Shown: positions 1-7,525 of the stretch, piece after piece
How positions within the stretch are numbered: the stretch's first letter is position 1
Layout of the letters: each line of letters starts with the position of its first letter
Assembly (NCBI RefSeq): GCF_030929555.1
Contig: NZ_JAVFVT010000001.1
Location: forward strand, 186,001 to 250,000
Direction of reading: 5' to 3'
Source: Paenibacillus sp. LHD-117
GTDB taxonomy: Bacteria > Bacillota > Bacilli > Paenibacillales > Paenibacillaceae
DNA length: 64,000 nucleotides
The notes under the pieces: model-generated
Database searches by the model: none
What the model saw: only the letters and a program-made list of their open reading frames with translations
What the model was told of the DNA's origin: nothing
Made by a program: the position numbers and the translations under genes

Positions 1-2801
1 GCGTCGTAACGCAAAAGGATACGGCTCCGACACTTCAAGGACAGATGAACATACTGTTCCCTGACGGATTTAGGGAGAGCGAGATTGAGTGGGAAGAGAT
101 CGATCCCGGCAGCTATGCGACAATCGGCAGCTTCGAAGCGCGCGGTAAAGTCAAAGACAGCGATTTGGAAGTGCGCGCCACGGTATACGTCGTGAATGTG
201 CAGCTTCAGAACGTTGCGCTGACGGCAAAACCTTCTGCCAGCTTCTCCGGCGGCGACGGCTATCCCGAAGCGATGAATAACGGCGTTGAACCGAGAAGCT
301 CAAGAGATTTCTCGCCTTCCCGCACGGCTCCGAACAGCGCATGGCACAACTGGGGAAGAGAAGGAGATCCGTCATGGGTGACGTATGAATGGGATCAGCC
401 GTTCCTTGCCTCTTCGATGGACGTCTATGTCTTCCAAGACGGCGGAGGGAACTTCCGTCCCAAGGATATGCAGCTGGGGCTTCGCGACGAGAATGGAACC
501 TGGTATACGCCAAGAGCGCTAAACGGGCTTGGGAATGAACTGGACAGGTACAACAGAACCACCTTTGAGCCTGCGTATATTACAGGCGTCCGTATCGACA
601 TGAGACCAACCGCTAACGGAACCGGTATTCTGGAATGGAAGGTATACGGATATTCCGGGACGGTAGACAAGTCGGAGCTCGTTGGCATTTATAATTACGT
701 CAATGCATTGAATGCTTCGAACTTTATCGGTGAAGGTCTTGCGCCAATTGCCGCAGCAAAGGCAAACGCGTCCGCCGTCATTCAAAATAGGGATGCTACG
801 GAAGAAGAAGTAGCCCAGGCGCTTGAAAAGCTGCTAACCGATCTGAAGCTGCTTAGTCCGCGCGATAACAATATGGCGTTCTCAGCCCGCGTCTCCGCCA
901 GTTACACTTCTCCATGGGAGCGTCTAGCCGCCGTTAATGACGGCAGAAAAACAGAAAGCAATATCCCGCATTGGGGTACTTGGGGCAATGCAGGACCGGC
1001 GGAATGGGTGCAATACGAATGGCCGCAGGGCGCCACGATCGAAAGCTCCAATTTGGTGCTGTGGTCGGATGCAGGCGGCATATTAGCACCTACAAAGTAC
1101 GAGTATTCTTACATTCCTATGGATAGCGCTACCAATGAATGGGTGACGGCGGGAACCATCACCGAAGGCATCACGTTGGTGAATCACACTCCCGTAGACT
1201 CATCCAATCTATTCGAATTCGGCACGACGCTGAGAGTGAAAGCGCTGCGCGTTACCATGACAAAGCAGTCGGCGGGAAGCGGGGTTGGCGTTGGCTTATG
1301 GGAATGGGAAGCGACTCAGCCGGTTGCCAAACAGGAACAGGCGGCACCGGATACAAGCGGATGGACGATCACTCACGCCAATACGGATACCGGTACCATG
1401 GGCAAGATCGAAGGCGTTAACGGCGCTATGGAATCCCGAAAGCTGGGCGATGAGAACTATACGCCTGTCATCGGCGCAAGTATTGAGAATCTGGAGCCTG
1501 GCAGCTATCAAATTCGGTACGCGGCGACAGACGAGTTGAATGCAAGTCAGCCGGTTACCGTGGAGATTCGCAATGAAGCCAAGGCAAACAGAGAAGCGCC
1601 AAATGCGGATAATCTGGTCGTCACGCCGCCTACCACGAGAGGCGGAAACGATGGGAAGATCGAAAATGTGACTGCCGACATGGAATACCGGAAGGTGGAT
1701 GGCGGCGCCTATACTCCGGTCAGCGGCACGAGTATCGAAAACCTTGAAGCAGGCAGCTATGAAATAAGGTACGCAGAGACAGACACCGAGAATCCAAGCT
1801 CCGCTATCGAGGTTGTCGTGCCAGATCCATCTGAGGACACAGAAGCGCCAACATGGGTTGCAGGCAGCACAGTGACTGCACATGCGGGTACGACAAGCGT
1901 CACTTTAACATGGAGTGCGAATGAGGTTACGGATCATGTAGGTGTTAAAGCATACAAGGTGACATGGATAGAAGGAACAGTAGTAAAAACTCACAATGTC
2001 GTTGGTGGAAATGCGACGAGCACCGTGATAAACGGTTTGCAGCCAAGCACGACCTACACCTTTAAGCTGGAAGCAGGTGACGCAGCTGACAATTGGAGCG
2101 ATAATGGTCCGACTGTTACAGTAACAACAAGATCGTCGTATGTTCCGCCAGTGGAACCGCGACCGGAGCCAGAGCAGCCTGTGAAACCTGTAGATCCTGA
2201 AGAGCCAAGCGAGCCAGAGCAACCAGTGGAGCCGGAACAGCCGCAAGTCGAGTTTATCGATGTTCCAGAAACGCACTGGGCAGCATCCGCGATTAAGCGT
2301 GCCGCAGCGCTAGGCATCGTACAAGGATTCTCGGATAGCACATTCAAGCCTGCTGAGCCAACAACCCGCGCGCAATTTATGATGATGTTGGCAAATGCCT
2401 TCAAGTGGCAAGATGAACAAGATGAACAAGATGAGCAAGGTGAACTGGCATTCACGGACAATGACGAAATCGGTGCATGGGCGAAGGATGCAATTGCGCT
2501 AGCCGTTAAGCGCGGCGTGATTACCGGCTATGCCGATGGCAGCTTCCGTCCGGATCAAGAAATTACCCGTACGGAAATGATCGTCATATTGGCGAGGGTG
2601 TTAGAGCTGACTAGCTCGTCAGTCGAGCAAACAGGCTTCACCGATGATTCTGCGATTCCGGCATGGGGCAAAGCAGCAGCCGAAGCGTTGCGTGAGCTAG
2701 GTCTTGTTACAGGTCGCAGTAACAACAACTTTGCTCCAAATGACGCAGCAACACGAGCGGAAGCACTCGTAATCATCTTGCGCGTACTTGATCTGGGCTA
2801 A
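1..2801 (+). CDS. SLH-anchored multidomain surface protein, C-terminal part (5' end outside window)
   Basis: The frame is open from the first base with no stop before the Met at 45, so the gene starts upstream and only about 930 C-terminal residues are seen. Counting from that Met: a bacterial Ig-like segment (about 1-50), an F5/8 type C (discoidin-like) module (55-205), a helical FIVAR-like linker (210-273), a second discoidin-like module (275-425), two related repeats sharing GKIE...SIENLE.GSY.IRYA (438-510 and 520-595), a fibronectin type III domain (600-695), a Pro/Glu-rich linker (700-735) and three SLH domains (736-917). SLH domains bind pyruvylated secondary cell-wall polymer, so the protein sits on the surface. 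The architecture is typical of the tail of a large extracellular glycoside hydrolase, but the catalytic part is not in the window. A short DEQ tandem repeat lies between SLH1 and SLH2. Confidence 0.85.
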   Translation, partial: VVTQKDTAPTLQGQMNILFPDGFRESEIEWEEIDPGSYATIGSFEARGKVKDSDLEVRATVYVVNVQLQNVALTAKPSASFSGGDGYPEAMNNGVEPRSSRDFSPSRTAPNSAWHNWGREGDPSWVTYEWDQPFLASSMDVYVFQDGGGNFRPKDMQLGLRDENGTWYTPRALNGLGNELDRYNRTTFEPAYITGVRIDMRPTANGTGILEWKVYGYSGTVDKSELVGIYNYVNALNASNFIGEGLAPIAAAKANASAVIQNRDATEEEVAQALEKLLTDLKLLSPRDNNMAFSARVSASYTSPWERLAAVNDGRKTESNIPHWGTWGNAGPAEWVQYEWPQGATIESSNLVLWSDAGGILAPTKYEYSYIPMDSATNEWVTAGTITEGITLVNHTPVDSSNLFEFGTTLRVKALRVTMTKQSAGSGVGVGLWEWEATQPVAKQEQAAPDTSGWTITHANTDTGTMGKIEGVNGAMESRKLGDENYTPVIGASIENLEPGSYQIRYAATDELNASQPVTVEIRNEAKANREAPNADNLVVTPPTTRGGNDGKIENVTADMEYRKVDGGAYTPVSGTSIENLEAGSYEIRYAETDTENPSSAIEVVVPDPSEDTEAPTWVAGSTVTAHAGTTSVTLTWSANEVTDHVGVKAYKVTWIEGTVVKTHNVVGGNATSTVINGLQPSTTYTFKLEAGDAADNWSDNGPTVTVTTRSSYVPPVEPRPEPEQPVKPVDPEEPSEPEQPVEPEQPQVEFIDVPETHWAASAIKRAAALGIVQGFSDSTFKPAEPTTRAQFMMMLANAFKWQDEQDEQDEQGELAFTDNDEIGAWAKDAIALAVKRGVITGYADGSFRPDQEITRTEMIVILARVLELTSSSVEQTGFTDDSAIPAWGKAAAEALRELGLVTGRSNNNFAPNDAATRAEALVIILRVLDLG

Positions 2802-2821
2802 TTTACAGGTTTAAGCTTAAC

Positions 2822-2859
2822 AGGCACAATACAGAGGCGCATGCTTCTGTATTGTGCCT
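2822..2859 (+). terminator. hairpin terminator after the SLH gene
   Basis: A perfect 14-bp inverted repeat (AGGCACAATACAGA and its complement) with a 10-nt loop begins 21 bases after the stop codon. There is no long T run, so termination may be partial. Confidence 0.6.
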
Positions 2860-2869
2860 TGCTCATCCT

Positions 2870-2956
2870 CGATTGGATACTGCCCGACGCGAGCGGGCTG
2901 TCGAGAAGCGGCAATTGATGAAGCATTATCATGAGTTTTATAAGGAGAAAAAGTAA
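2870..2956 (+). pseudogene. remnant of the 3' end of a sigma-K-like sigma factor gene
   Basis: The frame ending at the TAA of 2954-2956 reads EKRQLMKHYHEFYKEKK. This matches the end of sigma-70 region 4 seen in the second fragment at 7271-7471 ([17 protein letters not shown]). The preceding residues LDTARRERAV loosely recall the LDDREKEVV start of region 4 in that copy, as if the helix-turn-helix between them had been deleted. There is no start codon with a ribosome site and no room for regions 2-3. It is seen as a gene fragment; descent from a sigK-type gene is inferred. Confidence 0.5.
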
Positions 2957-2972
2957 TCAATAGCTTAAATGC

Positions 2973-2996
2973 AAAAGCCGGCGATGCCGGCTTTTT
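2973..2996 (+). terminator. rho-independent terminator
   Basis: AAAAGCCGGC and GCCGGCTTTTT form a GC-rich stem followed by T5. It separates the sigma remnant from the toxin-antitoxin-like pair. Confidence 0.75.
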
Positions 2997-3024
2997 CGAT
3001 CTGCATGTATTCTTGTGTCTATGT

Positions 3025-3039
3025 TATACTTCGAGTATA
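3025..3039 (+). promoter_or_regulatory. palindrome overlapping a possible -10 box, candidate autoregulatory operator
   Basis: TATACTTCGAGTATA has perfect 6-bp arms around TCG. TATACT is itself a good -10 hexamer, and the site lies 28 bases before the small gene at 3067. Toxin-antitoxin operons are commonly repressed by the antitoxin binding such a site; here that is inference from position. Confidence 0.4.
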
Positions 3040-3066
3040 TGCTTAGCATTGGGGGCTGCGAGTGAA

Positions 3067-3243
3067 ATGAATCGTATACAAGACTTAGGCAAATTTATTA
3101 AACTAACAGGCGACCGAGCAAAATTAGACGCAAAAGCAAATGATACGTACATCGTTTATAAAACGAGGGATGGTGCATTTCTAAAAGAATACAGTAACGG
3201 AGAAGTCGTTCGAATGAACGAACAGGATCTTCATCATGATTGA
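3067..3243 (+). CDS. small protein, putative antitoxin partner of the zeta-like kinase
   Basis: This 58-residue protein starts at the ATG at 3067 (MNRIQDLGKF). A G-rich stretch at 3051-3055 is the only ribosome-site candidate. An in-frame start at 3013 is possible but would cross the promoter palindrome. The protein is hydrophilic, with no signal peptide or membrane segment. Its stop overlaps the ATG of the next gene by 8 bases, so the two are probably translationally coupled. I do not recognise a family. It is shorter than the classical epsilon antitoxin (about 90 residues). The antitoxin role is inferred from size, order and overlap with a zeta-type kinase. Confidence 0.65.
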   Translation: MNRIQDLGKFIKLTGDRAKLDAKANDTYIVYKTRDGAFLKEYSNGEVVRMNEQDLHHD

Positions 3244-3841
3244 ATCATTGGCTACAATGTTTGTTTTTGCAGGTAATAACGGCAGTGGTAAAAGTACCAT
3301 TCGTAATCTTATTGTGGATAGGCTCGGAGTAAGTGTGAATATCGATCCAGATGCTTTAGCACGCGGGATTGATCGTGAAAACCCCGAGCGACGTAAGGTG
3401 TCAGCTGGAAAAGAAGCCATTAAACTTATAAGGGAATGCATTCATCATAAGCGAGACTTTTCGGTCGAAACAACGCTTGCTGGTGGAAATGTAATTCGTC
3501 AAATGCGTGAGGCTAAAGCAAATGGATTCGAGATTATTATGTTCTATGTAGGTCTTGGGGATGTTCGTCTTAACATTGAGCGTGTGGCTGCACGGGTTCG
3601 AAATGGGGGTCATCATATTGAAACTGAAGATATCCTAAGACGACACCAAACATCTATAAATAATTTGCTCGATCATTTGGAACTTATTAATCATCTAATT
3701 GTCATCGATAACAGTGGTGCTGGTGGAGAAATTGTTGTGGAGGCTGATTGGACGCAAATAAAACATTATGCAGATGTATTACCGGAGTGGGTGCAACTCA
3801 TCACGCAGGAACTTGGTTTGAGAAATAATAAACGGGAATAA
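3236..3841 (+). CDS. zeta-toxin-family P-loop kinase
   Basis: This 201-residue protein opens with a beta-strand and a Walker A motif GNNGSGKST (residues 13-21, Lys19). NIDPD follows at about 38-42, then FSVETTLAGG at about 77-86, and later RVRNGGHH, the Arg/Gly-rich segment typical of zeta toxins and related kinases. Zeta toxins phosphorylate UDP-N-acetylglucosamine and block wall synthesis. Chromosomal relatives of this size can also be non-toxic kinases, so toxicity is not shown. The upstream 58-residue gene overlaps by 8 bases, which supports a two-gene module. A terminator follows directly. Confidence 0.75.
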   Translation: MIESLATMFVFAGNNGSGKSTIRNLIVDRLGVSVNIDPDALARGIDRENPERRKVSAGKEAIKLIRECIHHKRDFSVETTLAGGNVIRQMREAKANGFEIIMFYVGLGDVRLNIERVAARVRNGGHHIETEDILRRHQTSINNLLDHLELINHLIVIDNSGAGGEIVVEADWTQIKHYADVLPEWVQLITQELGLRNNKRE

Positions 3842-3880
3842 ACCGATTAGGTCTTTGACTGCTATCGGTTTATTTTTATT
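3839..3880 (+). terminator. rho-independent terminator of the toxin-like gene
   Basis: TAAACCGAT and ATCGGTTTA pair across a 16-nt loop and are followed by TTTTTATT. The left arm includes the stop codon. Confidence 0.75.
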
Positions 3881-3992
3881 ACATCGGGATGGTTGTATCG
3901 AAAGCGAAATACTTATGCATCTCGCAGCTTGAAGAAGACCCGCATGGATGTATCCTTGCACGATCCGAAGTGAACCTCTGAGTTATAACAAG

Positions 3993-4029
3993 AAAGAAAC
4001 AGCTAGGCGAATCCCTGGCTGTTTCTTTT
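3993..4029 (-). terminator. terminator of the phosphorylase gene (possibly two-way)
   Basis: AAAGAAACAGC and GCTGTTTCTTT pair, with T-rich tracts on both sides. It lies just past the 3' end of the minus-strand phosphorylase gene. Confidence 0.65.
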
Positions 4030-4049
4030 GCGTCATATAGATTAAAGGA

Positions 4050-6242
4050 TTAAGACATGCAAGGGACTGCCCCCCAGGAGGCCAGCTCCATCTCGAAATC
4101 GTTGGCGAAATCCGAGCTGATCGGCGTGACCCGTACGTTCACATTAGCCTTCCAGATGTCGATCGAGACGTTGGGGGAAACGCCCTCATATACGTAAAGT
4201 CCCTTGGCCTGCTGCTGTACAGGATCCAGCTTCGCCTTCCAGATGCCGCGACGGCCGTCGGAGCCGACCGCCTCCACGCGAACGTCCTTGTGCCAGATAG
4301 CGCCGAGCTCAATTTCGGCGCGGAAGGCGATCTTGTTCAGTCCGATCCTGCTGCTATGGTCGGCCAGAATATCCACTTTCCTGACGTGGACGGCTGACCA
4401 GTGGTCGCGGATGAATCGCTTGTAGGCGGCCACCCTTGATGCGACCTCGAAATTGTCCGCTAAGAACCGCCTCCCCCTTACGATAGCAGGGACATACACT
4501 TTGTGCCAGTAATCGCTTACCATTCTGCGGGTGTTAAAGACGGGCGCAAGCGAGTGGATCGATTCCTTCATCATGTTGATCCATTCCGTCGGGACCGCGC
4601 GCTCCCCCCGCTTGTAGAACAACGGAATAATCTCTTCTTCGAGCAGCCGGTAAAGCGTTTCGCTGTCCTGCTGCTCTTGCTGATCGGGCTCGATTTCTGT
4701 CGCGCCTTCGATGGCCCAGCCGTTCCGCCCGTTGTAACCTTCTACCCACCATCCGTCTAGTACGCTGCAGTTGAGCACTCCGTTCATGGCCGCCTTTTGC
4801 CCGCTTGTACCGCTCGCTTCCATTGGCTTCACGGGTGTGTTGAGCCAAACGTCAACGCCTTGGACCAGCTTTTTCGCCTTATCCATCGCATAGTTCTCCA
4901 CGATGTAAACGCGGCCTTTGAACCTTTCCTCCCGGGATATCTCCACAATCCTTCGGATCAGTTCCTTTCCCGGTCCGTCCGCGGGATGCGCCTTTCCGGC
5001 GAAAACGAGGCAGACCTGGCGCTGTGGATCGCCCAGTATATGCGCGAGCCTCTCTGGGTCGCGGAAGATGAGCAACGCCCGCTTATAAGTCGCAAACCGC
5101 CTGGCGAAACCGACGATCAACGGCCCTTCACCGGACAAGTCAAGCGGCAGGCTGAGCTCTCGGACCATCTCGGATTTCGCCCGTTGATGCTCCTCCCACA
5201 GCTGGGTGGTTGGGATATCCCGAACAGCAGCCCATACGTCCGGTTCTTCCGTGCGGACGGCCCAGTCGGACGGGAGATGCCGGTCGAACAGATTCTTCAA
5301 ACCGTCAGCCAGCCACGTGTCGATATGGACGCCGTTCGTGACCGAATCCACTGGAATATCCTGTCTCGGTATATGCGGCATCCAGCGGTGGAACAGGTCG
5401 CGGGTCACCTCGCCGTGCAGCTTGCTTACCCCATTCACCTTCGACGACGTGCTGACCGCAAGCCGCGTCATGTTGAACATGCCGTCCAAGCGGCCGAGCG
5501 ACAGTACCCGCTCCCTGTCCGTCCCGAGCTGCCAGTAATAGTCGCAGAAATATCGATCCATCATGTCGATGGAGAAGACGTCGTGCCCGGCCGGAACCGG
5601 CGTGTGCGTTGTAAAGACGGTGCTCGCCTTAACTGTTTCGAGTGCCGTCTCGAATGGCACGCCTTCGGCGGACAGCATGCGGATACGCTCGAGCGCCAGG
5701 AATGCTGAGTGGCCTTCATTCATATGCCAGACTTCCGGCTGGATGCCGAGCGAAGCAAGCAGTCTTGCACCGCCGATGCCGAGGATCATCTCCTGGCTTA
5801 TACGAACATCTTGTTCACTCGGATAGAGTGTGTCGGTCAAACGGCGGTCCTCGTCGCTATTCGATTCAACGTCGGTATTGAGCAGGTACAGCGTGACCGA
5901 GCCCACCTGCACGGACAACGCTTTCGCATACACTTGCCTGCCGCCAACCGTCACTTCAATGATGAGAGGCCGTTCTTCGGCATCCCTCACAAGCTGAACA
6001 GGGTAGATGCTCGCCTCCGTGTCGATATAGGGATACAGATGCTGCTGCGAGCCGCCTTCGTTGATGCTTTGTTGAAAATAACCTCTACTATAAAATAGGC
6101 CTACGCCCGTAAGCGGAATATTCATGTCTGCAGCCGCCTTGATATGATCGCCTGCTAATACGCCAAGGCCGCCCGAGTAAATCGGCAAGGATTCGTCAAG
6201 TCCGAACTCTGCCGAGAAATAAGCTACACCACCGTTTGGCAT
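4050..6242 (-). CDS. glgP: alpha-glucan (glycogen/maltodextrin) phosphorylase, short N terminus
   Basis: This 730-residue GT35 enzyme uses PLP and phosphate to release glucose-1-phosphate from alpha-1,4-glucans in the cytoplasm. It begins with AYFSAEFGLDESLPIYSGGL, the conserved glucan-binding start of the catalytic domain. It carries the PLP-lysine motif GTSGQKAAMNG (Lys about 483), followed by DGWWVEGYNGRNGW. The start is supported by GAGGTGGG just upstream on the minus strand. Family members of this type are usually over 800 residues, with about 100 residues (DUF3417) before this point; those are absent here. No other glycogen genes are adjacent. The catalytic residues I can see look intact, so activity is plausible. 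Confidence 0.88.
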   Translation of the reverse strand: MPNGGVAYFSAEFGLDESLPIYSGGLGVLAGDHIKAAADMNIPLTGVGLFYSRGYFQQSINEGGSQQHLYPYIDTEASIYPVQLVRDAEERPLIIEVTVGGRQVYAKALSVQVGSVTLYLLNTDVESNSDEDRRLTDTLYPSEQDVRISQEMILGIGGARLLASLGIQPEVWHMNEGHSAFLALERIRMLSAEGVPFETALETVKASTVFTTHTPVPAGHDVFSIDMMDRYFCDYYWQLGTDRERVLSLGRLDGMFNMTRLAVSTSSKVNGVSKLHGEVTRDLFHRWMPHIPRQDIPVDSVTNGVHIDTWLADGLKNLFDRHLPSDWAVRTEEPDVWAAVRDIPTTQLWEEHQRAKSEMVRELSLPLDLSGEGPLIVGFARRFATYKRALLIFRDPERLAHILGDPQRQVCLVFAGKAHPADGPGKELIRRIVEISREERFKGRVYIVENYAMDKAKKLVQGVDVWLNTPVKPMEASGTSGQKAAMNGVLNCSVLDGWWVEGYNGRNGWAIEGATEIEPDQQEQQDSETLYRLLEEEIIPLFYKRGERAVPTEWINMMKESIHSLAPVFNTRRMVSDYWHKVYVPAIVRGRRFLADNFEVASRVAAYKRFIRDHWSAVHVRKVDILADHSSRIGLNKIAFRAEIELGAIWHKDVRVEAVGSDGRRGIWKAKLDPVQQQAKGLYVYEGVSPNVSIDIWKANVNVRVTPISSDFANDFEMELASWGAVPCMS

Positions 6243-6522
6243 TATCCCACCTCATTTTCGCAAAAAATTGCGCTTGCCATGTAAGCGCCTGACTTGATGC
6301 CTCTATACTATATGCCGGGTTGCAGCACACGTGCCTATGGCAAGCAGGAGCCATGGGTATGGGCAACCCCGGCAGGCGGCATCAACCGAGATCACGGGCG
6401 AGGATTAATATCAAAGATTTTTTTTCAGTGTGAAAAATAATAGGCTCTTCAATTGTATTCCTAAGGTAAGGCGACATTAGAAGGCTAGAATCATAAACCA
6501 AAAACTTCATGAGGTGAAAAAA

Positions 6523-7263
6523 ATGAAAACAACATTCAAAATGATTACTCTTTCCACGGTTACCGCATTCTCATTATGTTTTGCAGGTCAAAGTTTTGCT
6601 GCTGCCAACCCTTTCTCGGATTTAGCGAATATCGCGGCAAAGGATAAAATTATTGCCTTGCAAGAACAAGGCATTGTCCATGGTATTTCGGACGGCTTAT
6701 TTGCCCCGAACGCCACCATCACATCCGCCCAAGGTGTCCAGCTTATCGTGAATGCCGCGAATTTGAATCTAGATCTAGTCAGATTCCTTGTAGAACCTAA
6801 GGCGACGGATTATTTCAAAAATGCAAACAATGATGCGTGGTATGCGAATGCCTTAATTACAGCAAGCGTTAATGGAGTTGAACTGCCTGCCGATCTGGAT
6901 CCTAACAAGAAATGGACACGCGAAGAGTTTACCCAACAGCTTATTCGAACGATTGAAAAGCACAGCAGTCTGCCTATGATTAAAGTTGTTCCCGTCGAAA
7001 TTAACGACAGCGCGGATCTAACCGTTGAATACTTCGGAGCTATCCAACGGGCGCTTGCTTATAACGTAGTGAAACTGGATGAACAAGGGAACTTCCATCC
7101 TAAGGCTGAAATCTCTCGTGCTGAGGCAGCGGAACAAATCTACAATGTGCTAGAATACGTTAAAGCGCATCCGGCGCCATCGCCTGAGCCAGAGCTGGAA
7201 TCAGAAACAAACGCAAAAAGATCGCCTGGGTCGACAAGCCCGCAAATTCCAGGAACAAAATAG
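6523..7263 (+). CDS. secreted SLH-domain protein
   Basis: This 246-residue protein has a clear signal peptide ([20 protein letters not shown]..., cleavage likely after QSFA). The ATG at 6523 is chosen because GAGGTG ends 6 bases before it; the alternative GTG at 6514 lies inside that ribosome site. Two SLH-type segments are visible: NPFSDLAN...[21 protein letters not shown] near the N terminus, and [14 protein letters not shown]...[16 protein letters not shown] near residues 170-215. A degenerate segment ([18 protein letters not shown]) lies between them. The C terminus is Pro/Glu-rich. It has no catalytic domain, so it is probably a wall-associated structural or adaptor protein. Confidence 0.8.
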   Translation: MKTTFKMITLSTVTAFSLCFAGQSFAAANPFSDLANIAAKDKIIALQEQGIVHGISDGLFAPNATITSAQGVQLIVNAANLNLDLVRFLVEPKATDYFKNANNDAWYANALITASVNGVELPADLDPNKKWTREEFTQQLIRTIEKHSSLPMIKVVPVEINDSADLTVEYFGAIQRALAYNVVKLDEQGNFHPKAEISRAEAAEQIYNVLEYVKAHPAPSPEPELESETNAKRSPGSTSPQIPGTK

Positions 7264-7270
7264 GATTTTT

Positions 7271-7471
7271 AAGATTTACAAGAATTTGGACATATTAGAT
7301 GACCGCGAGAAGGAAGTTGTCATTGGCCGCTTCGGGCTGGTGCATAGCGGGGATGAGCGGACGCAGTGGGAGATCGCGAAGGAATTGGGGATCTCACGGA
7401 GTTATGTGAGCCGGATTGAGAAGCGTGCGCTGATGAGTCTGTATCATGAGTTTTATAAGGTGAAGAAGTAA
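7271..7471 (+). pseudogene. sigma-K-like sigma factor fragment, region 4 only
   Basis: Right after the SLH gene stop the frame reads [17 protein letters not shown], then [20 protein letters not shown] and [17 protein letters not shown], ending at 7471. This is a complete sigma-70 region 4 with the -35-binding helix-turn-helix. Regions 2 and 3 are missing. The only start is a TTG at 7286 with no visible ribosome site. It is closest in style to the C terminus of sporulation sigma factors of the SigE/SigK type. Expression as a 61-residue peptide cannot be excluded, but a 3' gene fragment is more likely. A related shorter fragment is at 2870-2956. Confidence 0.65.
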
Positions 7472-7518
7472 AGAAGGACACAAGCACCTATTGAAAGGTG
7501 TTTGTGTCCTTCTTTTTG
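7471..7518 (+). terminator. strong rho-independent terminator
   Basis: AAGAAGGACACAAGCACCT pairs with AGGTGTTTGTGTCCTTCTT over about 19 bp with a 6-nt loop, followed by TTT. It also serves the convergent esterase gene. Confidence 0.8.
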
Positions 7519-7525
7519 TATTCGT

